Below, in pieces: positions 31,226 to 41,570 of a stretch of 64,000 bases of DNA (its first letter is position 1; every line of letters starts with the position of its first letter). The position numbers and the translations under genes are program-made. The notes under the pieces are model-generated. The model saw only the letters and a list, made by a program, of their open reading frames with translations. It ran no database searches and was not told where the DNA came from. The stretch comes from RPQJ01 sp963846315 (lineage in GTDB: Bacteria > Pseudomonadota > Gammaproteobacteria > Steroidobacterales > Steroidobacteraceae): assembly GCA_963846315.1 (NCBI GenBank), contig CAWJVM010000016.1, positions 186,001 through 250,000 on the forward strand, given 5' to 3'.

Positions 31226-31534
31226 TCAACGTTTGCGACTTGTGCTGCGCGCCGTCTTCGCCGCCCGCTCGCGTCGCTGCTCGCGCGGATCGACACGCAA
31301 CGGTCGATAGATTTCGACCCGGTCGCGATCGCGCAATGCCTGCGCCGGCACGCAGACCGTCCCGAATATCCCGAGCACGAGTGGCCGTACGCGCAGTTCA
31401 GGAAACTCATCCAGCAGGCCGGATCGCTCGACAGCCGCTGCCGCAGTGAGTCCGGTTGCCGGCAACAGCAGTCGCACGACCCGCTGCCGCTCGGGCAAGG
31501 CATAGACGACTTCGATTGTCGCTTCTCCGCCCAC
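31226..31534 (-). CDS. rnfH: RnfH family protein (UPF0125)
   Basis: RnfH/RatB proteins are small ubiquitin-like-fold proteins of unclear biochemical role. They usually lie next to ratA. The 102-residue product contains IEVVYALPERQRVVRLLLP and LGIFGTVCVPAQALRDRDRV followed by EIYRPLRVDPREQRRER, the family hallmark. The GTG at 31534, two bases after the ratA stop, is the best start, although no Shine-Dalgarno site is obvious. It is convergent with bamE. Confidence 0.9.
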   Translation of the reverse strand: MGGEATIEVVYALPERQRVVRLLLPATGLTAAAAVERSGLLDEFPELRVRPLVLGIFGTVCVPAQALRDRDRVEIYRPLRVDPREQRRERAAKTARSTSRKR

Positions 31535-31536
31535 GG

Positions 31537-31983
31537 CTACGCGGGCGAGGCGTGGATTTGCCTGGCGCGCACCACGAACGCATCGATCAACTCGCCGACG
31601 CTCTGCTCGAACGCGCGGCCGAACAGCATCGACGCCACCGGGTTCGCGAACTCGAATTTCATGTCCAGCTCGATCCGGGTTCCGGCGGTCCCGATCGCGG
31701 TGAACGTCCACAGGCCGTTCAACTGCTTGAAGGGGCCGCGCACGAGTTCGAGCGACATCCAGTCGGGCCGTTGCATGACGTTGCGCGTGGTGAAGCTCTG
31801 GCGGATACCCGCGCGCTCCATGGTCAGGCTGGCCTGCAGGTCGCGGTCCGTCTTTTCATGCACCTCGGCGCCGGCCACCCACGGCAGGAACTCGCTGTAG
31901 CGCTCGACGTCGACCACCAGGTCGAACATCTGCTCGGGTGTGAAGGTGACGAGCGCGGTGCGCTTGATTTCGCGGATGGACAT
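31537..31983 (-). CDS. ratA: Type II toxin-antitoxin system RatA family protein (coenzyme Q-binding START domain)
   Basis: RatA-type proteins have a START/polyketide cyclase fold. In E. coli RatA was described as inhibiting 70S assembly; related COQ10 proteins bind ubiquinone. The 148-residue product MSIREIKRTALVTFTPEQMF contains LVVDVERYSEFLPWVAGAEV and the C-terminal amphipathic helix GRAFEQSVGELIDAFVVRAR. The ATG at 31983 has the family N terminus. The longer frame upstream is the antisense of smpB. It is divergent from smpB and upstream of rnfH, the conserved order. Confidence 0.93.
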   Translation of the reverse strand: MSIREIKRTALVTFTPEQMFDLVVDVERYSEFLPWVAGAEVHEKTDRDLQASLTMERAGIRQSFTTRNVMQRPDWMSLELVRGPFKQLNGLWTFTAIGTAGTRIELDMKFEFANPVASMLFGRAFEQSVGELIDAFVVRARQIHASPA

Positions 31984-32056
31984 GGTCGATTGTGGTCCGG
32001 GCGCGCGCAGTGTAAGCGGGGCAGCTAGAATGCGCGACCCGCCCCCAAGTGCCGCC

Positions 32057-32545
32057 ATGACCACCCCGCGCAAGGAAAAGGCCCGCAAGGCCGACGAAAA
32101 CCCGACGATCGCGCAGAACAAGCGCGCACGGTACGAGTACTTCATCGAGGAAAAGCTCGAGGCCGGGTTGTCGCTGCAGGGTTGGGAGGTGAAGAGCCTC
32201 CGCGCCGGCAAGGCCCAGATCACCGAAGGCTACGTCATCATCAAGGACGCCGAGGCGTTCCTGATCGGCGCGCACATCACCCCATTGCGCACGGTGTCGA
32301 CGCACATCGTGGCCGACCCGACGCGCACCCGCAAACTGCTGCTCAACCGCCGGGAACTTGACAGCCTGGTCGGCGCGGTCGAACGCAAGGGCCACACCAT
32401 CGTGCCCCTCGAGTTGTACTGGAGCCAGGGCAAGGTGAAGCTCGAAATCGGCGTGGCGAAGGGCAAGCAGGCGCACGACAAGCGCGAGACCGAAAAAGAC
32501 CGCGACTGGCAGCGGGAGAAGTCGCGCCTCCTGCGGAGGCGCTAG
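32057..32545 (+). CDS. smpB: SsrA-binding protein SmpB
   Basis: SmpB binds tmRNA and delivers it to stalled ribosomes for trans-translation. The 162-residue protein contains TIAQNKRARYEYFIEEKLEA, GLSLQGWEVKSLRAGKAQI and the basic C-terminal tail KRETEKDRDWQREKSRLLRR. The ATG at 32057 gives the normal length. Its partner ssrA begins 143 bases downstream. The stop codon TAG is followed directly by the G-rich arm of element C. Confidence 0.97.
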   Translation: MTTPRKEKARKADENPTIAQNKRARYEYFIEEKLEAGLSLQGWEVKSLRAGKAQITEGYVIIKDAEAFLIGAHITPLRTVSTHIVADPTRTRKLLLNRRELDSLVGAVERKGHTIVPLELYWSQGKVKLEIGVAKGKQAHDKRETEKDRDWQREKSRLLRRR

Positions 32546-32650
32546 AGGGGTTAGGGGATAGGGGTTAGGGGTTAGTCAGAGGTGAGGCCGCGGCATCCGG
32601 ATTAGCTGCACCTCCGACTAACCCCTATCCCCTTCCTCCCCCTTCCCCTT
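32546..32650. repeat. Telomere-like inverted-arm element C (smpB-ssrA gap)
   Basis: The left arm reads AGGGGTTAGGGGATAGGGG, then TTAGGGGTTAGTCAGAGGTG. The core is only about 20 bases. The right arm reads CACCTCCGACTAACCCC, then TATCCCC and CCTTCC blocks. The inner ends TCAGAGGTG and CACCTCCGA are also complementary but for one base. The left arm touches the smpB stop and the right arm ends in the -35 box of ssrA. Confidence 0.75.
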
Positions 32651-32676
32651 GCGTTCCTGCGCTTTGGCCCTACACT
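32649..32676 (+). promoter_or_regulatory. Candidate sigma-70 promoter of ssrA
   Basis: TTGCGT (32649-32654) and TACACT (32671-32676) are separated by 16 bases. Transcription would start near 32683, leaving a short leader for RNase P to remove before the mature 5' end at 32689. The first two bases of the -35 box come from the repeat arm. Confidence 0.55.
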
Positions 32677-32688
32677 GGGGTTGTTCAC

Positions 32689-33043
32689 GGGGGCGACCGG
32701 TTTCGACGTGGGTCGCGAAACTCCATGTGCATGCCGAGGTGCAAGATACCTCGTTAAACTACTTGCAAACTATTAGTTGCCAACGACGACAACTACGCTC
32801 TAGCGGCTTAATCCCGCTTAACCCCCGACTGGCGTGTGCTTGTGCATCCAGACCCGGGGGACGCGCTCACAAGCTCGCGTGTCCAGTGTGCTGAGGGCTG
32901 GCTCGCTAAAACGTTCCTGAGCTGGTCGGTCATCTTCCCTGCCGCTTGGGTAGTGAACGACGAGAATCAAAAAGACGGCTAAGCATGTAGGTCCTGGAAT
33001 GTAGGGCTTGCGGACGCGGGTTCGATTCCCGCCGCCTCCACCA
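32689..33043 (+). ncRNA. ssrA: Transfer-messenger RNA (tmRNA)
   Basis: tmRNA rescues stalled ribosomes and tags the nascent chain for proteolysis. The 355-base RNA has the tRNA-like ends: GGGGGCG (32689-32695) pairs with CGCCTCC (33033-33039), followed by A and an encoded CCA. The 5' part has GACCGGTTTCGACG and the T-arm GCGGGTTCGATTCCCGC. The tag reading frame starts with GCC at 32779 and encodes ANDDNYALAA before TAA (32809-32811), one residue different from the E. coli tag. It is one-piece and preceded by smpB. Confidence 0.98.
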
Positions 33044-33050
33044 GCAAGCG

Positions 33051-33083
33051 CCCCCGGCCGCAAGGCCGGGGGCTTTCTTTTCT
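33051..33083 (+). terminator. Rho-independent terminator of ssrA
   Basis: CCCCCGGCC, loop GCAA, GGCCGGGGG is followed by CTTTCTTTTCT. The nine-pair stem is perfect. It overlaps by two bases the end of the convergent oxidoreductase gene. Confidence 0.92.
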
Positions 33084-35301
33084 AGAGAGCCGCGACGACT
33101 TCGACCGGGGTGCCGTTCAACACCGCCGTGCCCGTGAGCGCGTCGATCCGGCTGTCGTCGACCAGGTCGTTGATGCTGACGCCCGCGTGAGCGCTCGCGA
33201 TCCCCAATCGCACACCTTTGCGACCGTGGCCCCAGCCGTGCGGCAGGCTCACCACGCCTGGCTGGATGTCGGGCGTGACCTCGACTGGAACCTCGACCTC
33301 GCCCACGCGCGAGGTGACACGCGCGATCGCGCCGTTGGCCAGCCCACGTATTGCCGCGTCGTCCGGGTGCAGCAGCAGCGTGCAGCGCGGCTTGCCTTTG
33401 ACCAGACGCTGGCTGTTGTGCATCCAGGAATTGTTGCTGCGCACGTGGCGACGGCCGATCAATGACAGGGCCGGAACCGGCTCGCCAAGCGCAGCAGCCG
33501 CACGGGCGAGATCAGCCACGAACATCGCCGGCGCCAGATCAATGCGCCGGTCGGGTGTCGACAGGCGACGCGGAAACGCCGCCTCCAGCGCTCCGAGGTC
33601 GACGCCGTTCGGCGTGTCGAGCAGGCGCTGCACGGTCAGGCCCACTGGACGGCGATCGGGCGCACGCAGCAGTTGGCGCAAGGCACCGAAGCCCGGCAGC
33701 GCGCTCAGGAGCTTCATTTTGCCGGCATACGGCACGCCGTAGCGCCCCGTCTTCAGCATCCAGTCGAGCGTGCCGTCGGGCCCGAGACGCCGCGACAACG
33801 CATCCTTCACATTGAGTGACATGCGCCCCGACAGTGAACCCGGCGGCTTGCGCAGTCGTCGCGCAATCTGCGCGAGGATTTCGTGGTCGTGCAGTGTGCC
33901 CGCGGGTTTCGGGAACAGCGGCGGCGAATACTTGGCGACGTTGCGGACCGCAAACCCACTCAGGGCAATGTCGTAGTGGCTGCGCTCGAGCGGGCTCGTC
34001 GGCGGCAGGATCAGGTGCGCGTGCCGCGACGATTCGTTCAGGAACAGATCGATCGACACCATGAATTCGAGTTGCGCGAGCGCGCCGTCGAGTCGTCCGC
34101 CGTTCGGCGTCGACAGCACCGGGTTGCCTGCGAACGTGAACAGCGCGCGCACCTGGCCGGCGCCGGGCGTCGTGATCTCTTCGGCCAGGGCGGCCACGGG
34201 CAGTTCGTTCGAGAATTCCGGCAGCCCGCGCACGCGCGAGCGGAACTTGCCGTAATGCCCGCGCGAGCCGTAGGCACGCGTCAGGTCCACGGCCGGCTCG
34301 GCGAACATCATGCCGCCTTCGCGATCGAGGTGCCCCGTCACCGCATTGAGGCAGTAGATGAGCCACAGCGTGAGGCCGCCGAATTCCTGGGTGCATGCCC
34401 CCACGCGCCCGTAGACGAGCGCTCGCGGCTCGGTCATCAAGTCATGGGCGAGTGCAACGATGCGCGAATGCGGCAGGGTCGTGCGGGCCGCCAGCACCTC
34501 GGGATCGAACCCGAGCACGGCCTGGCGCAGGGCATGGACACCGTCGACGTGGGGTGCGAGGTGCGCCAGGTCGATGCGGCCCTGGGTGAATACTTCGAGC
34601 AACAGTGCGAGCAGGAGGTAGACGTCGGTGCCGGGCCGGATGCCGAGGTACTCGTCCGCGATGGCCGCAGATTCGGTGCGCCGGGGATCGACGACGACGA
34701 ACCGCCCGCCCCGCGCACGCAGCGCATCGATGCGCTTCTCGAAGCCGGGCGCACCCATGATCGAACCCGCCGATGCCACGGGGTTGCCGCCGATGCAGAC
34801 GAACAGCTGCGTGCGATCGACGTCCGGCACCGGCATCAGGAACTGGTGTCCGAACAAGGCCCATGACGCCACCATGTGCGGCAACTGGTCGACGCTGGTG
34901 GCGGAATACAGGTTCTTTGTGCGCAGCGCGCGGATGAAATCGCCGACGCCGAGCATCGCGCCGAGGTTGTGCACGGTCGGGTTGCCGGCGTAGATCGCCA
35001 CGGCGTCGTTGCCGTGACGGGCGCGGATGTCGGCGATACGTGTCTCGATTTCGTCGAACGCCGCAGCCCAGGAAATTTCTTCCCAGCCGCTTGGCGTGCG
35101 TCGCAACGGCGCGCGCAACCGGTCAGGGTCTTCGTGCAGGTCCTTGAGTGCGACGGCCTTCGGGCAGATGTGGCCGCGACTCAGGACGTCGTCGCGATTG
35201 GGCTTGATCGAGAGCACCGCACCGTCGCGGTGCTCGATCACGATGCCGCACATTGCCTCGCACAGGCAGCAGGTCCGGTGATGCACTCCGTCGCTGGTCA
35301 T
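33082..35301 (-). CDS. Molybdopterin-dependent oxidoreductase, 4Fe-4S type (substrate unknown)
   Basis: This is a cytoplasmic-type member of the DMSO reductase superfamily. From MTSDGVHHRTCCLCEAMCG the protein is 739 residues. The N-terminal 4Fe-4S site is CCLCEAMC (CxxCxxxC) with the fourth cysteine in RGHICPKA. Cofactor-binding segments include YAGNPTVHN, VCIGGNPVASAGS and LPHGWGHGRKG in the C-terminal MopB domain. No twin-arginine signal is visible and no electron-transfer subunit is adjacent, so it is an orphan. The ATG at 35301 has GGGGTGG upstream and is preferred over 35319. I cannot name the substrate: families of this length include formate dehydrogenase-like and acetylene hydratase-like proteins. 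Confidence 0.85.
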   Translation of the reverse strand: MTSDGVHHRTCCLCEAMCGIVIEHRDGAVLSIKPNRDDVLSRGHICPKAVALKDLHEDPDRLRAPLRRTPSGWEEISWAAAFDEIETRIADIRARHGNDAVAIYAGNPTVHNLGAMLGVGDFIRALRTKNLYSATSVDQLPHMVASWALFGHQFLMPVPDVDRTQLFVCIGGNPVASAGSIMGAPGFEKRIDALRARGGRFVVVDPRRTESAAIADEYLGIRPGTDVYLLLALLLEVFTQGRIDLAHLAPHVDGVHALRQAVLGFDPEVLAARTTLPHSRIVALAHDLMTEPRALVYGRVGACTQEFGGLTLWLIYCLNAVTGHLDREGGMMFAEPAVDLTRAYGSRGHYGKFRSRVRGLPEFSNELPVAALAEEITTPGAGQVRALFTFAGNPVLSTPNGGRLDGALAQLEFMVSIDLFLNESSRHAHLILPPTSPLERSHYDIALSGFAVRNVAKYSPPLFPKPAGTLHDHEILAQIARRLRKPPGSLSGRMSLNVKDALSRRLGPDGTLDWMLKTGRYGVPYAGKMKLLSALPGFGALRQLLRAPDRRPVGLTVQRLLDTPNGVDLGALEAAFPRRLSTPDRRIDLAPAMFVADLARAAAALGEPVPALSLIGRRHVRSNNSWMHNSQRLVKGKPRCTLLLHPDDAAIRGLANGAIARVTSRVGEVEVPVEVTPDIQPGVVSLPHGWGHGRKGVRLGIASAHAGVSINDLVDDSRIDALTGTAVLNGTPVEVVAAL

Positions 35302-35330
35302 CGGCTGCCACCCCCGCATTCAAGTGACGA

Positions 35331-36725
35331 TCAGGTCGTGCGACGCCTCACCAGGCCGAGCCCGGCAAACAGCCACAGGACAGCGAACCCGGCCGAGCCG
35401 CCGCCACTGTTGTTCTTCTTCTGACCGCACCGGGTGTTGCCGGTCACGGTGTCGCCCGCGAGGCTGTAGCGGAAGATCGTGCCGTAGCTGCAGTTGCCGT
35501 TATTGGTGGCTGCGCCGACGAACACCCCCGGCGCCGTCTCGAGCAGCTTCGTCGATGGCACCGAGCCGTGCTGACCGTCGAAGCTGTAGAGCCGCGCGAA
35601 GTTGGTGCCGGCCCGGTCGATCGAGAAAATCGTGCCTAGCGACGTCGTGGTGCCCGTCGAATTGACGCCACCGTTCGACGTCACGCCGTACAGCTTGCCG
35701 CTGCTGGCCACCATCAGTTCTGCCACCGGGCGTGCGCCATCGGCGCCGGTGAAGGAATGCAACACAGTGAACGTCGAGCCGTCGGCCGGAATCGCAAAAA
35801 CGACGCCGTTGCCGTCGCTGCCGCCCTGCGCCGTCGTGCCGTAGAAATAGCCGTCGCCGCCGTCGAGCAGGCCGCCGAGCGGTGTCGCGCCTTCTGCGTT
35901 CTCGAGCAGGCCCGTCGTGGTGTCGGTCGTGGTGGCGCTGAAATGGTGCAGGACCTGGAACCCGGTGCCATCGAACGCAATGCGGAACACGACGCCACGA
36001 CCGTTCGTGCCACCTTGCGAGGTCGTGCCGTAAAAGAAGTTGTCGGCGCCGGCCACGAGGGGACCCGTCGGCGCGGCACCGTCGACCGTCACGGTGAGCC
36101 CCGAGGCCGCGGTGGAGGTGATCGCAGCGAAACTGTGCAGCAGCTTGAAATCGGTGCCATCGCGCGAAATCTTGAAGATCGTGCCGGTGCCCGCGGGATT
36201 GCCCGCACGCGCCGTGCCGTAAAGGTAGCCATCCGCGCCTTCGACGAGTTCTGCTTCCGGATAGGCACCGTTGGTGTTGACCGGACTCAGGTTCTGGTTG
36301 GTGCTCGTGGCCAAGGCAAACCGATGGATGATCGCGAAACCGCTGCCGTCTGCAGCGAGCTTGAAGATCGAGCCGGTGCCGTCGACCTGGCTCGCCTTGC
36401 CGAACTTGGTGGTGCCGTAAAACAGGCCGTCGCTCGCCAGCAACAGGCCGCCGCCCGGCGACAGGGCATCGTCCGGCGTGAGTTGATACAGGGTGCGGAC
36501 CTCGGAGCCGTCCACCGTAGTGCGGTAGATGACACCGCCCGTGATCGAAGTGGCCGGGCTCGCGACGCCGTACAGCGCGCCATCGGCGCCCTTCACGAGA
36601 TTGCCAACCGGGTTCGACAGGCTCAAAGCGACGATCGTCGATACGGCGGGGGTCGTCTGGGCATGGCCGGCAACGGCAAAAAGACTCAACGCGACGAGCG
36701 CCAATGCTGAACGGATACGGGACAT
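35331..36725 (-). CDS. Secreted beta-propeller-like repeat protein (GloVer repeats) with GlyGly-CTERM tail
   Basis: The 464-residue protein has a signal peptide (MSRIRSALALVALSLFAVA, cleavage probably after GHA). About seven tandem repeats of 45-60 residues follow, each with the pattern aDGxxYGTt..GGxx..GtiFki..dGt.f..LhsF, for example GADGYLYGTARAGN. This matches the choice-of-anchor tandem repeat GloVer family, whose function is unknown. The C terminus NNSGGGSAGFAVLWLFAGLG plus LVRRR is a GlyGly-CTERM signal. Such signals are processed by rhombosortase for surface delivery, through type II secretion where studied. It lies 29 bases upstream of the oxidoreductase on the same strand, but no functional link is evident. 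Confidence 0.8.
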   Translation of the reverse strand: MSRIRSALALVALSLFAVAGHAQTTPAVSTIVALSLSNPVGNLVKGADGALYGVASPATSITGGVIYRTTVDGSEVRTLYQLTPDDALSPGGGLLLASDGLFYGTTKFGKASQVDGTGSIFKLAADGSGFAIIHRFALATSTNQNLSPVNTNGAYPEAELVEGADGYLYGTARAGNPAGTGTIFKISRDGTDFKLLHSFAAITSTAASGLTVTVDGAAPTGPLVAGADNFFYGTTSQGGTNGRGVVFRIAFDGTGFQVLHHFSATTTDTTTGLLENAEGATPLGGLLDGGDGYFYGTTAQGGSDGNGVVFAIPADGSTFTVLHSFTGADGARPVAELMVASSGKLYGVTSNGGVNSTGTTTSLGTIFSIDRAGTNFARLYSFDGQHGSVPSTKLLETAPGVFVGAATNNGNCSYGTIFRYSLAGDTVTGNTRCGQKKNNSGGGSAGFAVLWLFAGLGLVRRRTT

Positions 36726-36847
36726 CGGATCGGTGACTCCGGGACCCGGCGGACGGCCGGGTAAGCTGACTGGTCGTGAATTGTGCCGCACTTCGGCTTC
36801 TGCCGCCAAAGTGGGAGAATGCGCGCCCCTCCTGTGACAGCCCGCCC

Positions 36848-38758
<1,911 letters not shown>

Positions 38759-38904
38759 GGAAGGGGTTAGGGGTTAGGGGTTAGTCGGAATCCGAACGGA
38801 ACCCTCACCCGGCCTTGCGGCCGACCTCTCCCGCCAGCGGGAGAGGTGCTTCACGCGGCGTCGCAGCACTTCCGACTAACCCCTAACCCCTATCCCCTAA
38901 CCCC
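38759..38904. repeat. Telomere-like inverted-arm element D (between convergent yheS and quinone oxidoreductase)
   Basis: The left arm (38759-38789) is GGAA, GGGGTTAGGGGTTAGGGG, TTAGTCGGA and begins directly after the yheS stop. The right arm (38871-38904) is TCCGACTAACCCCTAACCCC, then TATCCCCTAACCCC, and ends directly at the stop codon of the opposite gene. The 81-base core contains REP-like repeat R4. No classical terminator is present, although two genes end here. Confidence 0.8.
38801..38849 (+). repeat. REP-like repeat, copy R4, nested in element D
   Basis: ACCCTCACCCGGCCTTGCGG is followed by CCGACCTCTCCCG, CCA and GCGGGAGAGGTG. It has the same layout as R3 between carA and dapB, with perfect hairpins CGGCC/GGCCG-type and CCTCTCCCGC/GCGGGAGAGG. 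Confidence 0.75.
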
Positions 38905-39885
38905 TCACGTGGTGCGCAGCACCACCTTCCCGACCGCGCGTCGCTGCTCCAGTGCTGCGAACGCTTTGGCGTAGTCACCCAGGGCGTGGACCTCCCCCAC
39001 GACCGGATGCAGCTTGCCGGCTTCGAACAACTGCCACAGCTCGCGCACGTTGGCGAGCTGCACCTGCGGCTCGCGCTGCGCGAAGCTGCCGAAAAATACG
39101 CCGACCAGGGCCGCGCCTTTCAACAACAGCAGGTTCATCGGAATCTTCGGAATGTCGCCCGCCGCAAACCCGACCACGAGGTACCGTCCCTTCCACGCCA
39201 GGCTGCGCACGGCAGGCTCCGCATACGGTCCACCCACGGCGTCATAGACCACGTCCACGCCGTTGCCACCCGTGATTTCCTTGACTCGTTCGCGCAGGTC
39301 CTCGGTCGAGTAGTTGATCAGGTGGTCCGCGCCGATGCGGCGCGCGACCTCGAGCTTGGCAGCGGTGCTCGCGGCGGCAATCACCTGCGCACCCATCTGC
39401 TTCGCCAGCTCGATGGCAGTCGTGCCGACGCCGCTCGCGGCGCCCAGCACCAGCAGGGTCTCGCCGGCTGCGAGTTGCGCGCGTTGCTTCAGCGCGTGGT
39501 AGCTCGTGAAGTACGTCAGGCAGATGCCGCTCGCCTGCTCGAAGCTGAGCGTGGACGGCATCGGAATCAGCCGCTCCTGCCGGACCACGGCGCGCTCTGC
39601 GGCGGCGCCGCCACCTGAGTACGCAACGATGCGATCACCCACCTTGTGCCGCGTCACGCCCTCGCCCACCGCGGCTATCACGCCCGCAAATTCCAGGCCC
39701 GGGATGAACGGCAGCGGGGGTCGCTCCTGGTACAAACCACGCAGCATCAGGACGTCGGGAAAATTCAGCGCCGTGGCTTTGACGTCGACCAGCACCGCTC
39801 CCGCAGTGAGCGTGGGCTCCGGCCAGTCCTGCTCCAGCTGCAGACCTTCGATGCCTGTGAGCGTATGACAGACGAGCGCTTTCAT
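38905..39885 (-). CDS. NADPH:quinone oxidoreductase family protein
   Basis: This is a zinc-free medium-chain dehydrogenase/reductase of 326 residues, MKALVCHTLTGIEGLQLEQD. It has the GroES-like domain with IPGLEFAGVIAAVGEGV (61-77) and a Rossmann domain with LVLGAASGVGTTAIELAKQM (145-164), the AxxGxxG pattern of quinone oxidoreductases. No catalytic zinc cysteines are seen. Known relatives reduce quinones or alkenals with NADPH. The ATG at 39885 overlaps the stop of the SulP transporter as ATGA. It is the last gene of the four-gene operon 43680-38905. Confidence 0.9.
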   Translation of the reverse strand: MKALVCHTLTGIEGLQLEQDWPEPTLTAGAVLVDVKATALNFPDVLMLRGLYQERPPLPFIPGLEFAGVIAAVGEGVTRHKVGDRIVAYSGGGAAAERAVVRQERLIPMPSTLSFEQASGICLTYFTSYHALKQRAQLAAGETLLVLGAASGVGTTAIELAKQMGAQVIAAASTAAKLEVARRIGADHLINYSTEDLRERVKEITGGNGVDVVYDAVGGPYAEPAVRSLAWKGRYLVVGFAAGDIPKIPMNLLLLKGAALVGVFFGSFAQREPQVQLANVRELWQLFEAGKLHPVVGEVHALGDYAKAFAALEQRRAVGKVVLRTT

Positions 39886-41570
39886 CGGGAGTCCTCGGTT
39901 TCGGTGCGACCGGGTTGGTCGGCAAGCGTCGCGCCCCAGTCGACCTGGGTGAGCGCAGCATGGAGATCGTCGTGGTAACCGCCCGGCCCGACGACGTCGA
40001 GCAGGCCAGCCTTGTCGAGCTTGGCCTTCACGCGCGGGTTGGCGCCGCACAGGATCACGTCGACGCCCCTGCGCTGGAGGTCGCGCAGCGCCTCCTCCAG
40101 GCTCTGGATGCCGGTGATGTCGATGAAGGGCACGCGCCGCAGCAGCAGGATCAGGCGCTTGGGATCGGTGTGCGTCTGTGCGAGAGAACGTTCGAACGTA
40201 TCGACCGCGCCGAAGAAGAACGGGCCGTCGATCGAATAGACCATGACGCCGGGCGGCAGCGCCTGCCATTGGCGCCGCTCGAGCGCCACGTCGAGTTCCG
40301 CGCCGTCGAGCGGCGACACTTCGACCGCCGTCGACATGCGGCGCAGGAACTGGAACATCGCGAGGATCACGCCCACGTTCACCGCGAGCACGAGGTCCGA
40401 GAAGATGGTGAGCAGGAACGTGATCAGCAGGACGGCGACGTCGGCGCGCGGCGCACGGCGCACCATGCCGGCGAAGTGACGCACCTCGCTCATGTTCCAC
40501 GCGACCACGAACAGCACTGCGGCGAGCGCAGCCAGTGGCACGTACTCCGCCAGCGGCGCCAGCAACAGCAGCACCAGCACGAGCGTCAGCACGTGGAACA
40601 GGCCCGCCAGCGGTCCAGTGCCACCGTTGCGCACGTTGGTGGCGGTACGCGCGATCGCTCCGGTCGCGGCAAAGCCACCGAACAGCGGAACGGCGAGGTT
40701 GGCAATGCCCTGCCCGATCAGTTCCTGGTTCGAATCGTGGCGCGTGCCGGCCATGCCGTCGGCGACGACAGCAGACAGCAGCGACTCGATCGCGCCCAGC
40801 ATCGCGATCGTGAACGCGGGGCCGATCAGTTCCAGCACGCGCGGCAGCGTGATCACCGGCAGCGAAAGGTTCGGCAGTCCGCGCGGGATGCCGCCGAACT
40901 CGGTACCGATCGTGGCCACGCCCTCGAACTGGAATGCCGCCTGCAGCACCGTGGCGATGATCAATGCCACGAGCGGGCCCGGCACCCGCTTGAACCCAGG
41001 CAGCTTCGACGAGAACACGACGGCGACGAGACTCAGCACGGCAATGCCGGCGGTGGGCCAGTGCACCTGCGGCATGGTCTGCAGCAACAGCCACACTTTT
41101 TCATGGAAGTGCTCGCCGCCCGTCACGGGCAAGCCGAGGAAATAGCGCCACTGCCCGACGAAGATGATGACGCCGATGCCCGCGGTGAAGCCCGTGATCA
41201 CCGGATCGGGAATGAAGCGGATGATGCCGCCCATGCGCGTGAGACCGAGCGCCAGCAACATCGCTCCGGCCATGAAAGTGGCGATCTGCAGGCCATCGAT
41301 GCCGTGCTTCGCAGTGACGCCGGCCAGGATCACGACAAACGCACCCGTGGGGCCCGCGATCTGCAGGCGACTGCCCCCGAGCAGCGTGACGAGCGCGCCG
41401 GCGATGATGGCCGTGTAGATGCCCTGCTCCGGCTTCGCGCCGGATGCAATCGCGAAAGCCATCGCGAGCGGCAGTGCCACGACCCCGACGACGAATCCGG
41501 CGACGAGATTGCCCAGCCAGTGCTTGCGCTGCAGCAGTCCAGCCTGCCAGGCCTCGCGAATCGCAATCAT
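39882..41570 (-). CDS. SulP family anion transporter with STAS domain
   Basis: SulP proteins are inner-membrane carriers for sulfate, bicarbonate or, as in E. coli DauA, C4-dicarboxylates. The 562-residue product MIAIREAWQAGLLQ has the hydrophobic core with about 12-14 helices. It carries the family segments LPLAMAFAIASGAKPEQGIY and GSRLQIAGPTGAFVVILAGV. A cytoplasmic STAS domain follows (about 430-550, MVYSIDGPFFFGAVDTFE). The start at 41570 overlaps the upstream oxidase stop (ATGA) and gives the family N terminus. The substrate cannot be read from the sequence. The neighbouring 2-hydroxyacid oxidase makes an organic acid plausible. Confidence 0.92.
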   Translation of the reverse strand: MIAIREAWQAGLLQRKHWLGNLVAGFVVGVVALPLAMAFAIASGAKPEQGIYTAIIAGALVTLLGGSRLQIAGPTGAFVVILAGVTAKHGIDGLQIATFMAGAMLLALGLTRMGGIIRFIPDPVITGFTAGIGVIIFVGQWRYFLGLPVTGGEHFHEKVWLLLQTMPQVHWPTAGIAVLSLVAVVFSSKLPGFKRVPGPLVALIIATVLQAAFQFEGVATIGTEFGGIPRGLPNLSLPVITLPRVLELIGPAFTIAMLGAIESLLSAVVADGMAGTRHDSNQELIGQGIANLAVPLFGGFAATGAIARTATNVRNGGTGPLAGLFHVLTLVLVLLLLAPLAEYVPLAALAAVLFVVAWNMSEVRHFAGMVRRAPRADVAVLLITFLLTIFSDLVLAVNVGVILAMFQFLRRMSTAVEVSPLDGAELDVALERRQWQALPPGVMVYSIDGPFFFGAVDTFERSLAQTHTDPKRLILLLRRVPFIDITGIQSLEEALRDLQRRGVDVILCGANPRVKAKLDKAGLLDVVGPGGYHDDLHAALTQVDWGATLADQPGRTETEDSR

